Below, in pieces: positions 10,720 through 22,639 of a stretch of DNA of 64,000 nt. The stretch's first letter is position 1; every line of letters starts with the position of its first letter. Position numbers and translations under genes: made by a program. The notes below the pieces were generated by a model. It did no database searches. It was given only the letters and a program-made list of their open reading frames with translations, and had not been told where the DNA came from. Source of the DNA: Skeletonema tropicum (lineage: Eukaryota > Bacillariophyta > Thalassiosirophyceae > Thalassiosirales > Thalassiosiraceae); NCBI GenBank assembly GCA_037178625.1, contig CM074148.1:1240001-1304000 (forward strand). The letters are read 5' to 3'.

Positions 10720-11705
10720 GAGTAGAATGACTTTTATCCGATACGCTCTTGCTGGATATGAGAGTTGAGGTATCATTGGCTTCATCATCATCATCATCAT
10801 TATTATCTGATTTATTCAAGACGTACACCTGCGTTTCAAGTGTCAGTGTGAAAACTCTCGCCTGTGATTACTTGATGTTGATGTAATTCTTGGTACTTAC
10901 AATTCGTTACATGTTTTACATACCACTTGTCACTTGCGGCTGTGATCTCGTCACTCGGAAAGTGACATCTCAGAGAACTTTCGCATTATTGAGTGCCGAG
11001 CGGGGATGACATTACTTACAAATATATATAGCAAATTGAACGCAAAACAGTAAATCGCACGGACAGGAAATCGCTTTCTATGGCTAAAAAGACGAAAAGC
11101 AAGACTCGTTCGAATTATCAGTATTGAATTCCTACTTATGGCTCTTCCAAGAAGTTTGCACTCCTTCATTCATCAAAACACAACCAATGACACACACCAT
11201 TTCCACCAACTTGGAGTTGCAGGTCACAGCGGTTCAAGACTCCGTCATTTGTTTGTTAACGTCTCTCTTCTTTTTTCTTCTTTTTTGTCACATTATAATA
11301 GTACTATCACACATAAAGACAAGGAATAAGAGAGTTCGTCATAGTTTTATGTCACAGTCTTAGACTTTTTCCAAAAAGTCCAAGATACGCTACAATAACC
11401 GTCGTCGTGAACCGCCGTGAGTAGAATCATAATCTTCGCACGTCCCTGCCATTAGTTCCTCTCGCAGCGCTGGTCGTTGATTACAGTAAGTATCATAGTA
11501 GCAGCGTCGTCGTGCCTCAGTGGAGATCAACGATAGAAAAGACGAAGAAGAAAAGCTCCGTTGCTCTAGAGAGAGAGAAAAAACGAAAGCGAGGCTGATT
11601 TAAATCAACGTTACATAAAAATCAACGTGTCTTGTGTCTCATTTCATAAGCACACATCATTTTTGTTAACAAACGACGACAATCAACAACAACCAAAGCG
11701 CAATC
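10720..11705. other. Intergenic region between dioxygenase and transporter genes
   Basis: Contains a (TCA)n microsatellite at 10783-10800 and otherwise AT-rich sequence. The last ~300 bp are the likely promoter and 5' UTR of the transporter. I see no other feature. Confidence 0.4.
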
Positions 11706-13514
11706 ATGACATCATCTCCAACCTCAGCACTCCCCCCTCAAAAATTCCTCCCCTACGCAGCCATCCTCACGCTAGCCGCCAACACCATGAACGGACCGGG
11801 AATCACAACCCTACCCGATGTGGCCGTCGATGCCGGCCTATTTCTCTACGTCGTATTGATCGCTGGATCTGTCCTAATGGCGAGCTATGTCTGCCGTCGC
11901 ATGGTGTTTGCCATGTGGAGCTCGCTATCGTTTTATAATGTTGGCGGGACAGCAGCTACAGCTACTACCGCCACTTCTTATCAAGATGAATCTGTCGACA
12001 GCGCCGCTCAGAGTCAGATTGGCAACAAAAGTAGTGCGGCACTCTCCATTACCACCAACGAGGATTATACCGAGGCAGCGTCAGCAGATGAAGTATTGAT
12101 TCATCGTCATCGTACTCTTTCGCCCAATTTGACAAACACGGGGTCTGAAGAGGAAGCACTCTTGCTACACGACAGTAACAAAAGTAGCAGTGGTATCAAA
12201 ATTGCAGCCTATCCTCAACCTATACTTGAAAAAACTTCCATTGTTGGACAATCCCTCGAGGCATACGGCAAACAGGCCAGTGTCTACGCTGCATTGACCA
12301 TGGTAGCATCGGCACTATGTCTCGCACTGGCGCAAATGATGCTCTGTGCGGCCATATTGGATGGTATGTTGGTATCTACCACGGGACAAAGCTGTGCTCT
12401 CGGCTTACCTACCAACTCCAATTCCAACTCGTCTTGGATTCACTGCACAAGTCATTCAAGTATGAAGCCCTATGCAGGATCAGGTGCTCCCACATCATTA
12501 ATTAGTGTTGGGACAGTGATTGCTGCGGCGTTTTCGGTGGGGATGGGTACGGTTGATTTAGATGAGATGATGGGCGTGCAGTATTCGTTATTTGCGTGTT
12601 TGATTGTTAGTTGTGTTAGGTTTGCGTATGTGTTGAGAAAGATGTCGGTTGGGTTGAGTGACTTGGACGACATGGATATGACCGCTGCAGTCAATGTTGT
12701 AGAGGGGGGCAGTGATACTGACCAAACTGAAGAAGCTCTATCATGGTTTGTTGGACCCAATCCATTTAGTACAGTTGGACCCATCATGTTCAACTTTGCC
12801 TTTGTCGTTACTGCTCCACCTCTAGTTGCCATGGCAAAGAAGGAAACTATAGCCTACAAGGCGTTGGGTATGGCTTGCGTGGCGATGGGAGTCTTGTACA
12901 CGATGGTGGGATGTTTCGGCGCTCCCGTGGCCAATGCTGTTCGCAACGGGTTGATTGAGGGAGGAGATGATACCAACTTGTTATCATTGATTTTGCTCAG
13001 TGGTAACGTCGAAGGTGGAGCGGGTGGACGTCCATCCATGATTGATTTGTTCTGCATTGGCACATTTGGTTTGTCTACCGTTGCATCCGTACCGGTGTAT
13101 TGCCTCTTGGCGAAGGATACACTCGTGAATGATGCTGGAGTTGCTCCAATGCCTGCCTTTCTTTTGTCGAATGTGCTCCCCTGGATATTGGTTGCGTTGA
13201 CGTACAATGCAGCTTTCTTCGAAGCGTTCGTGAACTGGAGTGGGCTGTTGATTCTAGGATATTCCAACTTTTCGTTGCCACTCTTGTTGGATGTCAAGTT
13301 GAAGAAGGTTCGATCGTTGTTGTTGCCGAAGGGTAGCTTGTTAACAACTTCTTCATCGGAGGAAGAAGGCAATGTTACAAGTGCGGTATTCTCTTTCTTG
13401 ACGGCGAGTATTTCTGCCGTAATTGCGATTAGTATCACCAATTCATTGGCTATTGCGGGACTTTTATTTGGTGCTGTAATGATGGTATCCATGTGGCCGG
13501 GTCAAAAGAGTTAG
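11706..13514 (+). CDS. Amino-acid permease-like membrane transporter (aromatic amino acid/AAAP type), full-length copy
   Basis: Intact 602-residue protein, ATG at 11706, no intron. It begins PPQKFLPYAAILTLAANT followed by GPGITTLPDVAVDAG, which matches the first-helix GPG signature of the aromatic amino-acid/AAAP permease families. About eleven hydrophobic helices follow (for example ALTMVASALCLALAQ, LISVGTVIAAAFSVG, WILVALTYNAAFF), and the last helix ends MVSMWPGQKS. Between helices 2 and 3 there is a hydrophilic Ser/Thr-rich loop of about 85 residues (~80-165) that is missing from the copy at 26735. Substrate and membrane are not determinable from sequence; amino-acid transport is inferred. 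This is the apparently functional parent of two other copies in the window. Confidence 0.8.
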   Translation: MTSSPTSALPPQKFLPYAAILTLAANTMNGPGITTLPDVAVDAGLFLYVVLIAGSVLMASYVCRRMVFAMWSSLSFYNVGGTAATATTATSYQDESVDSAAQSQIGNKSSAALSITTNEDYTEAASADEVLIHRHRTLSPNLTNTGSEEEALLLHDSNKSSSGIKIAAYPQPILEKTSIVGQSLEAYGKQASVYAALTMVASALCLALAQMMLCAAILDGMLVSTTGQSCALGLPTNSNSNSSWIHCTSHSSMKPYAGSGAPTSLISVGTVIAAAFSVGMGTVDLDEMMGVQYSLFACLIVSCVRFAYVLRKMSVGLSDLDDMDMTAAVNVVEGGSDTDQTEEALSWFVGPNPFSTVGPIMFNFAFVVTAPPLVAMAKKETIAYKALGMACVAMGVLYTMVGCFGAPVANAVRNGLIEGGDDTNLLSLILLSGNVEGGAGGRPSMIDLFCIGTFGLSTVASVPVYCLLAKDTLVNDAGVAPMPAFLLSNVLPWILVALTYNAAFFEAFVNWSGLLILGYSNFSLPLLLDVKLKKVRSLLLPKGSLLTTSSSEEEGNVTSAVFSFLTASISAVIAISITNSLAIAGLLFGAVMMVSMWPGQKS

Positions 13515-13745
13515 ACGCGTTTCTCTTTTTTGGAGAGAAGATGCTTGATTCTCAAGACTTGGAGTGGATGATGGGTTGGGTACATAACGTGGGGGAGCAA
13601 AGAGATGAGTAACTTGTGCTTGCTTGTGAGCCATTGACAATGATTCCTACTAGCTAATTAATCGCTGATAGATGATGATCTACTATTCCATATTAATCAT
13701 CTATTATTATTAAGTAATGTAGTAGGAGATCAAATAATAAGTAAC
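13515..13745 (+). other. Transporter 3' flank, also copied elsewhere
   Basis: The segment running from the stop codon through GGAGAGAAGATGCTTGATTC to GTAGTAGGAGATCAAA recurs in part at 28286-28383 and, split by the copia insertion, at 32200-32241 plus 44280-44430. In this copy the string GATGGGTTGGGT at ~13568 is uninterrupted, so it is the empty site for that insertion. Confidence 0.75.
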
Positions 13746-13904
13746 AAACCTCTTTCACGAACTGTATACCCCTGTCATTTCTTCTCAAATCGTCCGGATC
13801 ATTAATTCCGACTTTCCTCTCCCATTTCATCAATACTTGTCCCCATATCACAAATGAAGTAACAATCGAAATCTTTTATGCCGCCCTCCACAATACTCCC
13901 TTTT

Positions 13905-14290
13905 CAGAAGTGTAGAGTACATTCTTCAAGGGGAAACAACTTAAGGGTTCAAAATCACGTCCCCCCTGATATCTCGGCTTGTAGTCGTCGGAGCAAGACG
14001 AATAGTGGCTCATTCGAAAGTAAGGTAATTCAATGTAGAATACGATGCTCCATTCGGATTAGTCTCACTCGCAGTCCCTTGGCCCACCCAAACTAAACTC
14101 CTCCGCAGTACTCCAAACCATTCACATTCAAATTCACCTTTCCATCCATATCTTCCCTTGCAGAGGTCGTATGAAGGCGATAAGTAGTGTTTTGGAATCT
14201 CTTGTCAAGCCCTATCGATTTGTACTATTACCAAGGTCAAATAATATCAATCTTTTGTCAATGTACTCAACTCGAGAGTGGTCTAGAAAA
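13905..14290 (+). pseudogene. Fragment of an unrecognised gene, related to 31900-32200
   Basis: The stretch around 14028-14100 would encode FNVEYDAPFG..SLAVPWPTQT and is clearly similar to 31965-32040, and AATATCAATCTTTTGTCAATG at ~14243 matches ~32152. Reading frames are broken, and CCCTTGCAG at ~14155 could be a remnant 3' splice site absent from the other copy. The parent protein is not recognised. Confidence 0.45.
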
Positions 14291-14479
14291 CGACCAGCGG
14301 GGCCAAAAGTCGGTGTCCAAAATTTCAGAATTTCAACAAAATGAACAGAATGACCTCCATTATCAATATTACCTACAACTGCAACGTTAAAATCGACATC
14401 TTCATCATTAGTAGAAACGGTGCTCGACCTCGCTGCCGCTCACTCTCGCAAAACACACTCTTCTTAATGAGGTATCGTC

Positions 14480-15300
14480 CATGATAGGTTGGCACGTCGA
14501 TGATCAAACGCTGCGCTGAAGAACGAAGCATTAATGCGGTGCAACAACCGTTCTAAACACAGTTCGGCCTCGCTGCCGCTCGCCCTCACAGTACAGAAGC
14601 ATCGATCAGCCTGATCAATGATTGGTTGGCACGAGCACATCAAGACGCTTCGCTGAAGAACGAAGGCATCGATCAGCACCATCCAGACAGTTGGTGCGAT
14701 GTGACTCTGTGATTGGTTGGTACGTTGTGGTGATGATGATTGGTTGATTGATGCAAAGAGTGATTGGTTGGTACGATGTGCTGTGTTGTTGTTGGCACAT
14801 TGTGATCAGTACGCTTCGTTCTTCAGCGAAGCGTCCTTGCCCGCTGCACCTGAAGTTCATGTTACTCGCCCCGTGAAAAGAAGTGTCTTCAGCGAAGCGT
14901 TCTTAGGCGAGCACTGTTTATTGTTTTTGGATTTTACAACATTAACGCTTTTTTGGGTTTTCGACGTACCAACTTTCTGGATCAGGCTGATTGAAGTGGT
15001 CGCTTTTTTGCGAGGGCGACGCAGGAGGCCGAGCACCGTTTATAAATTTTGTTAGTAATAATGGTACTAATCGATTCTGCTTGATGAGAGCTTTAAAATG
15101 GTGGTCATATTGTCAATTTTGATGATTATTTGGACATATCTTGTGACAATCTGGCTCTGGAGCCGAATTGCAAGCCGCCGGTCACTTTCTAGACCTGTTT
15201 TTTGCCTGATCGATCGAACAAAAGTCGTCCAATCAGGCTCAATATACGCCTAATCGATAGAGCTGCTCAAGGGCTTTCCAAAACGACACTCATCGCCTTC
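14480..15300. repeat. Dispersed repeat region with GCTTCGTTCTTCAGCGAAGCG motifs
   Basis: Motifs TTCTTCAGCGAAGCG, GATTGGTTGGCACG and ATCGATAGAGCT recur here several times in both orientations. Blocks in the same order recur at 20700-21260 (GAGCACTGTTTATT, TTCTTCAGCGCAGCG, GGTCGCTTTT, ATCGATAGAGCTCGAC). No gene is supported. Probably an old non-coding mobile-element family. Confidence 0.5.
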
Positions 15301-15456
15301 ATTGGCTGCCTCTAGAAGGGAAGATATCATCTTCTATGATGTCATTGTTGAGCTTTGAGCTTTGAGTGGAGTGGTGAGGTCATGTGTATCAGTGATCAAA
15401 AATGATTTCGCAAAATCAAGATGCCCATCTTGATTCGTATGCCGCCAAGTGCAATC

Positions 15457-15490
15457 AGTTTACCTTAGCACAGAAATAACCTAAAGCCCC
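15457..15490 (+). repeat. Solitary copy of a 34-bp transposon end
   Basis: AGTTTACCTTAGCACAGAAA and the following AACCTAAAGCCCC match, with one change, the inverted ends of the 26278-29403 unit. No partner end was found nearby, so it is an orphan terminus. Confidence 0.6.
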
Positions 15491-15596
15491 ACACACAATC
15501 AATCAAATCAATACATAGCATACTATATACATAGCATACTTATTTAGGAGCGAGTACAAAAAATCATCATCTGGAATCTTAATGCTTTTTTTTTAA

Positions 15597-18500
15597 ATAT
15601 CCATGATGAGATTTTAAACCGCAAAAAAATTTTAGAAGTTCTCGAGTGTCCCAAAATGGGACGCTCGGTGAATAATTGCTGTAATGACCCAAAAAAGTTT
15701 ACAGACGCCTTCTATACACTCTTGTGATCAATACCATGTGCTTAGGTTGTTCAATTTTGTCATTGGTAGTCTCTAGAGGCACCGTTATTAGTAGATACAA
15801 ATTTCGTGGATTTTTAGAGGAAAAATGAGAATTTTGAATACATATAAAATGGGCATTCAATGGAGCTCGACAGCCCGAAAATGCTTCCATTGCACGTCTA
15901 CACCTTCACTACAATGAGTGGGGGGTATGGAGGACGAGTTTGTCACTGTGTAATGGCTGGATACTATGCTCTATGTAATGAATATTTATGTTCATGTGAT
16001 ATGTATCTATTCTCGTGTATCTCTTGTCCTGGTCCCACCCGTGAACTTCTCATGCTGCTTCACTTCCCATTATCGTATTATTATTGTATCATTTGCTCAC
16101 GTAACGATGGCTTCTCTTGCGGCCATTGTGTTGATCATTTTCGTCATCGCTATCTGACTCCTCATCCGACTCGCTATCTGACTCGCTATCCGACAGGACA
16201 TCTTCTTCTTCGCTTTCACCTACACTATTGTCTTGCTTCGTCCTTCCCTTCTTTGATTGTCTTCAACTTGCCCTTCTTCCTGATTGTCTTCAACTTGCCC
16301 TTCTTCTTCTCCTTCTTATTCATTCCCTTCTTCTTTGTGTTTGCTTCCGATCTATTCCCTCTAGCCATCGCAAGTATCTGATGTTTGTTGCTTTCGGTAT
16401 AGGTTTCCCATGCTTCACGATGTAAAGCATGATAGCAAGTCCACTGGCAAACGTCAGTCTCGTGGACCAAGTCTGAACTCCTTCTTACCCGACGCAAAGC
16501 ACCAGTCTTCCGATTTAGGATTGGTGTTTTGACTGAAAAGTTCTTTGGTCGTTTCTTGTTATTCTTCTTCGCAGAGCAGCAAAACCGGCGGCATCCAAGA
16601 CACATGTAGTCAGTCCTCTTGCCGCAGTGCTCACATGTACGTCGAGTGCGTTCACCTGTCTTCTCCTGCTTCTTTTTCCTCCTCTTCTTCTGCCCGTCGA
16701 CCACTACACCAATAGACTCTACCTTGGCCAAGTAGATTCCTAAACATTGCTTGCATCGATCTACATGAGTTTGCACTGGTTTCTGCTTACTTGTCCTTGG
16801 TGTTTGTCCAGACACAACTGCAGGCGCAGGCAACCCAGGAGCTTGGTGTGTCCTCTGCTTTGCTGTACTGCGACTGCGAGGCCTTCTCTCCAGGTCATGA
16901 ACAGGTGCCACAGTCTGCTGCGGCAAAAGTGTAAATGGCTCCATTGGAAGCGGTGTTTCCGTACTCTCTACTCCAGTGGTACAAGCTGCAGTCGTAGTTG
17001 GCTAGTTGACGTAGATGCTCCCGTCTACGGCAGAGCCGCACTACGGTACTGGATGTTCGGCGACAGATGCCACTCGCCAGTGTATAGCTTGGATGAAAGT
17101 TGAAGACGAAGCGGCAATAACTCGAAGAATACCACAGATGATCAAACCGAGACCCAAAAGATGCCACGACAATTGAAACGGATTGTTCAAAAAGAGGAAT
17201 AAATGATACAACATGGCTTGAAATAGATGTTGCATACCAGGATTGAACGAGGCGGGGAAGAGCATACCGCCGAAGAGGATGATTCCTGATTGAAGCCCGA
17301 GATTTGCATGAATAGAGATAATGCCATGAAGACCTAAACTTTCTCTGTAGCGCTTAAGCATATCTCTTCTCACATGAGAAACGGATCCTGCAAATTCGTG
17401 CAACACATTGTCTGGCCCGTATGGGCCTTGACGACATCCAACAGCATATCGATCGCCAAGTCGATAGAATCATCAAAGGCAGCGCGCTTGTTGTTAGCAT
17501 TCCTACAATGAGCCAACGTTGGATACGGAAAGTCCATTTTTACCGTGCACCACTGATTACCTCGAGGAAAGCGACACCGAAGTACATCAAGAACCGAGCC
17601 ACCGTCACATTGTTTTCACGTCAACGATGAACTTAGCTGGAAATATGAAGATGTACATGGCCATGAGCGATGTGTCATTGCCAATGAGAAAAATGCACCG
17701 ATCACTTTGGATCGTCTGGCACACATCTATGGAAAAGTTCCAAATGCGTATCTGAATACTCCACTATCATCTCTACCACCTACGCTGTGTGTGTACCCAT
17801 ATCAACCGTGTATGTATGTATCCATATCAACCTCAGTTGAAACGCCCATCCCTCTTCCAGATGCATTCTCTCTATGAAGAGTCTCAACACGACTTCGTTC
17901 CTTAGGAAATGTTCGTGGCGACGCACGGCACTTACACTCGATTGGGACGGCTATCCTTTTATCATCACCTAAATCCATTATGGTAATTCCATCTGCCGTG
18001 TCCCTCAAAAAGAAATGATGTACAGAGCCACGTCGAACGAGTCCTGGAGAGTAGATAGCTTCTAGACTATTTTGAACATAAATCCTCTGACAAATATCGA
18101 AAGCTTGCTCCATGAATGGCTTCTCGGCGCGGTGACCCAGTGCGGCTTATTTGGCTTGCCCCTCATCATTCCCTTTCCGCAGTGGTTTCATAAAAGAGCT
18201 TCTTGCAAGTTCAGTGATTGCTGCGTATTCCCCAGTAAAAACATCTTCATCTTGAGCATGGGCATGTACACCATCCACATTCTTCGCTTCGTGCAAAGCA
18301 CCATCCAATCTCTGACGCACAGTGTCAACCCTTCCGCTCCAGGAGATGTTTGGTAAGCCACCATGGCTCTGATGAAACTCCTTCATCTCCTTTAGAGTCA
18401 TACTTAAACTTGAGACTCGCTGCACCCGGGTACAGTCTACCCAACTGCTGAGTATTTGTCTACGATATTCCGCACTACTCTCAAGCTTGGCTCCCTCTAT

Positions 18501-19552
18501 CTTGCCGATGATTGCAATCATTTCATCGTCAGAAGTATTGTTCCTCAGTGGCAAATGGGGACGTGTCGACGTATTTGTCTTAACAAAGTCTACTATACGT
18601 CTTGCTAAACTTGCACTCGATGAAGAATGTAGCTAAGAAGCAACAGAAGTCATTGTATTCCATGCCAAGGTGCTCATGGAACTTCAAAAACAACTCGCTC
18701 TTACTCCCAAAATGTTTTTGAAACAAGTTCTTCACACCTTCTTCACCATGTCCCAGGCGGTCGTTAAAGTATTTCACCTCCTTCTTAGCCTGCTCATAGC
18801 TAGAGTCACTTCCCTTGTTGAATGTTAACTTAGGGTGGATGATGTGTGCACACCGTTCATTCCATGATGTGAGAGGAGGCGGTCATTTGCCATTGCCAAC
18901 ACGAAGATTTTTAGAGTCATCGTTGACATAGACATAGTCCTCCGGATCCTCCTCCTCCTCATCTGCGAGCAACCCACCCATTGAGACGTAGTGACCGTGA
19001 GCGGCAATAATGTCATCTTCATCATCGTACAGATCAGAATCAAAGACGTTGTCGTCCATCTTTCTTCGTTGTATCCGCCCCCCTACAAGCTCCTTTTATC
19101 ACTTCCTCTCATCGGCATGTCACGCTGCCGACACACACACACTACACGTGATTACAGTATTACTACGGCGTGTGTCCAACTTCTACATGCAATTAACAAA
19201 GCCACTAGCTGCCGCTGGAAGTGTACTTGACATTGCTTGGGTCTCGGGTCTCGGAGGCGTGAGGTGCCTGTATCTTTTGTGGCTGACACCTTCTCAAGCG
19301 TCGAAGTGAAGGCGGCCGGGGGGACGTCCAGACAGCCAAAAAAATACATAGAGAAATGCTGCGTAGAGAGCCAAGAAATGCGTTTCACGGCAAAAACAGC
19401 TAGGAACCATCCCACCGGACCTTGATGAAGGCAACAGAAGCCGCTTTAGCTTTATTATCTACCTTATTGCTTGACTGTCCCATTTTGGGACTCTCAAAAT
19501 CGACTGTCCCAAAATGGGACGCTCGTGAGTTTTAAAATCTCATCATGGATAT
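15597..19552 (-). mobile_element. About 4 kb DNA transposon with 22-bp terminal inverted repeats
   Basis: The left end begins ATATCCATGATGAGATTTTA (15597-15618) and the right end is its exact inverted copy (19531-19552). Subterminal near-palindromes TGTCCCAAAATGGGA lie at ~15647 and ~19504, with TGTCCCATTTTGGGA at ~19479; such repeated palindromes often bind transposase. A two-base TA target duplication is compatible (TA|TCC...GGA|TA), but a TTAA is present only on the left. The interior is occupied by one decayed minus-strand gene. Confidence 0.65.
16225..19059 (-). pseudogene. Decayed transposon gene with nuclease-like motif and Cys ribbon
   Basis: Read on the minus strand from an ATG at 19059, open blocks follow one another: an acidic N-terminus (MDDNVFDSDLYDDEDD), helical blocks at 18777-18580 and 18554-18147, and a block at 18113-17802. 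That block holds the strings DGITIMDLGDD and VPIECKCRASP, which resemble the D...(D/E)xK core of YqaJ/PD-(D/E)XK nucleases. A block at 17406-17041 (FGGMLFPASFN) follows. The last block, at 16944-16225, has CEHCGKRTDYMCLGCRRFCC, a Cys ribbon of the kind found at the C-terminus of several transposase families, and a Lys-rich tail. Stops and frame changes interrupt it at least three times. YqaJ-like proteins accompany ISL2EU-type transposons in some eukaryotes; assignment to that family is inference. Confidence 0.5.
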
Positions 19553-20699
19553 ACAGATTTATGTTTGATTCAGATTCAACTGATGGTTTTATTTTATTTA
19601 CAAGAAAGAACACTACCACCAAACCCAAACCAACTGACGAATCCTGAAACCAAATTCATCCAGTCACCAAACTTTTGAACCTCGGTTTAATTTAACGGTG
19701 GAACACCGAATCTTCTCGAAACTCAAAACCACACCCCACACCCCATATTTCTCGCCAAGGTCAAAGAATCGTTTGGATTTCACATATTACATATCTCATT
19801 CTAATATTATTCTCCTGTGTCTTGTCGGTGCGTTGAGTGTAGAATGATAATGACTAAAGTATTAAATTGTTTTGTTTGCAACCGACCGATTTTTTGCACC
19901 TGTATGCAATGGTACTTCAAATGAAGCCCGCCGTGATGAGGTGTGTCATCGCCAAAATGAATAAGAAAACATGTGGAGTGTCTGCAGAAAGATAGGGCAA
20001 CCAACACTTCTAATCATCACATGGTAGACAGTTGGTAGACACTTCGTCGACATTTCAAGTGTCTACCGTCGACACATGAGACCTGAGAATCGAGCCGCCA
20101 ATTTTGTCCCAAATTTTTTCACTTTGCCGGAGAATCTCCAGCCAGATCAAATCAGCCACATTTTTCAAAAAATCACAAAATAACGACCATGATGGCCACA
20201 TCTCCCCCTATGCCCCCTCCGCCACCGATGGTCCTACCACCCCATATCGCCACCTGTAGCCTCATTAAGTCCGTGTCTACCGATGGCGTCCTCAGAATAA
20301 ATTATCTCGTGCGTCTACGCACTTAGTGAGCGCCTTGACACATCTTTTGTCCGTTGGTAGAAATAACGATCTCCACCGCTGCACGACGACATTTTTATTG
20401 GCTCTGTGCTCCTCTACAATAATATCAATCAACAGCACTGACGGTTCAACGATAGGATGCGAGTAGGCGGCGTGATTGTCTGCCAGGACCACCGATCATG
20501 CTCATCAATTGTTACAAATACACGGCGTGATAATTTAACATCGTCACAAAGTGGTTAGGCGTCATCTCTCGATTGACAATCTGTAATGATGAGTGGCATG
20601 CCAACCACACCGATGTGGCTAGGCTTTTGTGGGGATTGAATAATGAATGCAACAACAATATGCCGAGCGGAGTCGAGGCGAGTTAATGATATTGCCTGA
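19553..20699. other. Intergenic stretch
   Basis: No convincing gene except a possible 45-codon ORF at 20189-20326 (MMATSPPMPPPPP start, ending VRLRT), which could be an orphaned first exon. TAGACACTTCGTCGAC and CTACCGTCGACAC near 20030-20080 make a short inverted repeat, part of which recurs near 22110. Confidence 0.3.
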
Positions 20700-21260
20700 T
20701 AAAATGGAAGTGTCCTCAGCGTAGCGTTATGATTCTGTCCGTGGTTATGATGCGTCCGTGCCAATCGTCTGGATCACACCACCTCAAGTGGACGTTCTTT
20801 CGCGACGCCCTCGGCCGAGCACTGTTTATTATTGGACACGTCGGCCCTAAGTGGTCGTTCTTCAGCGCAGCGTCTAGATCTTTGACGTATCAACTGTCAT
20901 GGATGAGGCTGATCAATGCGGTCGCTTTTATTATGTATTGATGGCAACGCATAAAAAGTAGTGTGTTTGGCGAGTGCGAGCGGCAGCGATGACGAGCTCT
21001 GTTTAGATTTATTGTGAGTGGTCCGTTAGGCGAAGGAGCCATCGCTGGAAATGTTGATAATGATGGTATTGACAGTGGTGTAGGACGTTTTGGTTCATTT
21101 TTTATGGCGTTTGATTGGGATTGCATTGTTGATTTGGAGCTTGACATTGGGATTCTAGAATCCTCTCGAGTTGAGTCGAGTGGCAAAAGATTGATATTTG
21201 CTCTTGAAACTACAATAAATCGATAGAGCTCGACAAGAGCTTTCTAAAACACTGCTCATC
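20700..21260. repeat. Dispersed repeat, relative of 14480-15300
   Basis: Shares ordered blocks with 14480-15300, including GAGCACTGTTTATT, the AGCGCAGCG/AGCGAAGCG motif and ATCGATAGAGCT followed by a CTTTC..AAAAC tract. It is diverged and non-coding. Confidence 0.45.
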
Positions 21261-21699
21261 ACCTTGTTACGACAAATACACACAAATACACGACACGATG
21301 TCAATGATTTGCTGAATCTCGAAGGAATGCGTTAAGTTAAGTAGTGATTATGAGAGTCTATTAATTATCATCTCTCTCTCTCTCTTTCATCACACACTCT
21401 CTCATTGTACATCATTCCAGCAGATAGATATTCAGTTGATTGTCGTATGCATCCCGAATCTCTCATTTGTCGCCACCAACAATACCAACAGCACCACATC
21501 AAACAACACAACAAACTTACCAACTCCTTGGCCAACCGATGATTCTTTTGAGTCAATGCCACTCGATCCGTTTCCAATTGATGATGATGATGATGCTGCT
21601 GCTGACCAACACTGATACCACAACCATTCAACTCTTGCTGTTAATTCATATTCATATTCACACTATTAGGGCTGCTGTAGGAATGGATCTCCTTATCTT

Positions 21700-21900
21700 G
21701 TCTTGACATTACATCAGACTACATATTCAAGGAAGTACCTGAAAAGAATATCAACCTTGGCATGCCTCGGCCTCGTCTTGTATTTGTCGACGGAAGAGAT
21801 TGGCTCATTGTTCCAAAGGGAAATGATACCACTATTGAAAAGTGTACCTACTCAGACATCGGCTCGTTCTTTTACATTCTCTACCTGCGATCCTCGTAAT
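21700..21900 (+). other. Protein-like open stretch without a start
   Basis: One frame reads LGMPRPRLVFVDGRDWLIVP and continues to a stop near 21898 with good protein character, but it has no ATG and no detectable upstream exon. It may be the end of a pseudogene or a 3' exon. Not recognised. Confidence 0.2.
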
Positions 21901-22639
21901 GCCAATAACCCTTACATGTAAAGTGTTCTTAATTAAATAAAAACCTAGTTTATTCTCTGCCGTTCTCTTTTGGCGTTTTGCTGCTTAAACTTGTCCCCTG
22001 ATTGCCGTGACGTCGATAGTATCAATCTACCCACCAATTCAATCGTCGCCTTCGCACTTTGTCACATAGTGCTTGCAAGGTTGTTAATTAATTAATCATC
22101 AAAGAATACCACATGGTAGACACTTACATACTAGTACGGTAACTTATGTACGGACGTGTGTGTTGCAGGTACAAACTACACTATGGTACTGTTTGTACCC
22201 AGCCTCAAGAACCGAAGCTACTTCGGTAATGTCAGCCGGGTGGGTGGGATGGCAAAAAACAAGAGAGGATTGCTCAGAGCTCCGATAAACAATGGGTGCT
22301 CTGTCAGCCTCTTCGTCTTCCGCCCAACGTCTGATCCTAACTACGAGAGCGATGCGCGGGAGCCGAGGGGAAGGAAAGACGGGAAAGACCTGCTCGTGCG
22401 GGTCAAGTCTCCCGATGAGAAAATAAATAACTCCGACCAATTCCGCAAGACAAAAAATGCCGAATCAACGCAACTTCAACTACATCAGAGTACCGAAAAA
22501 TCACTCCAAAACCTCACTCCAAAAACCCGTACTCTCTCTAAATCCACCTCTTACATACGTACGCTCCCTCGCTCTTTTCAAGAGCAAGATAAATGACTCT
22601 CAGGCACGTCGTAATCTTGGCGAAACAACTGATGCCTTG

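Noticed and set aside
12470..13492. Minus-strand ORFs opposite the transporter, repeated at 27241-28143
   Set aside because: They recur only because the transporter is duplicated; the plus frame has clear membrane-protein character and spans the whole region.
15860..16381. Plus-strand ORF with hydrophobic, Phe-rich C-terminus
   Set aside because: Complement of the Lys-rich tail of the minus-strand transposon gene, which has the recognisable Cys ribbon.
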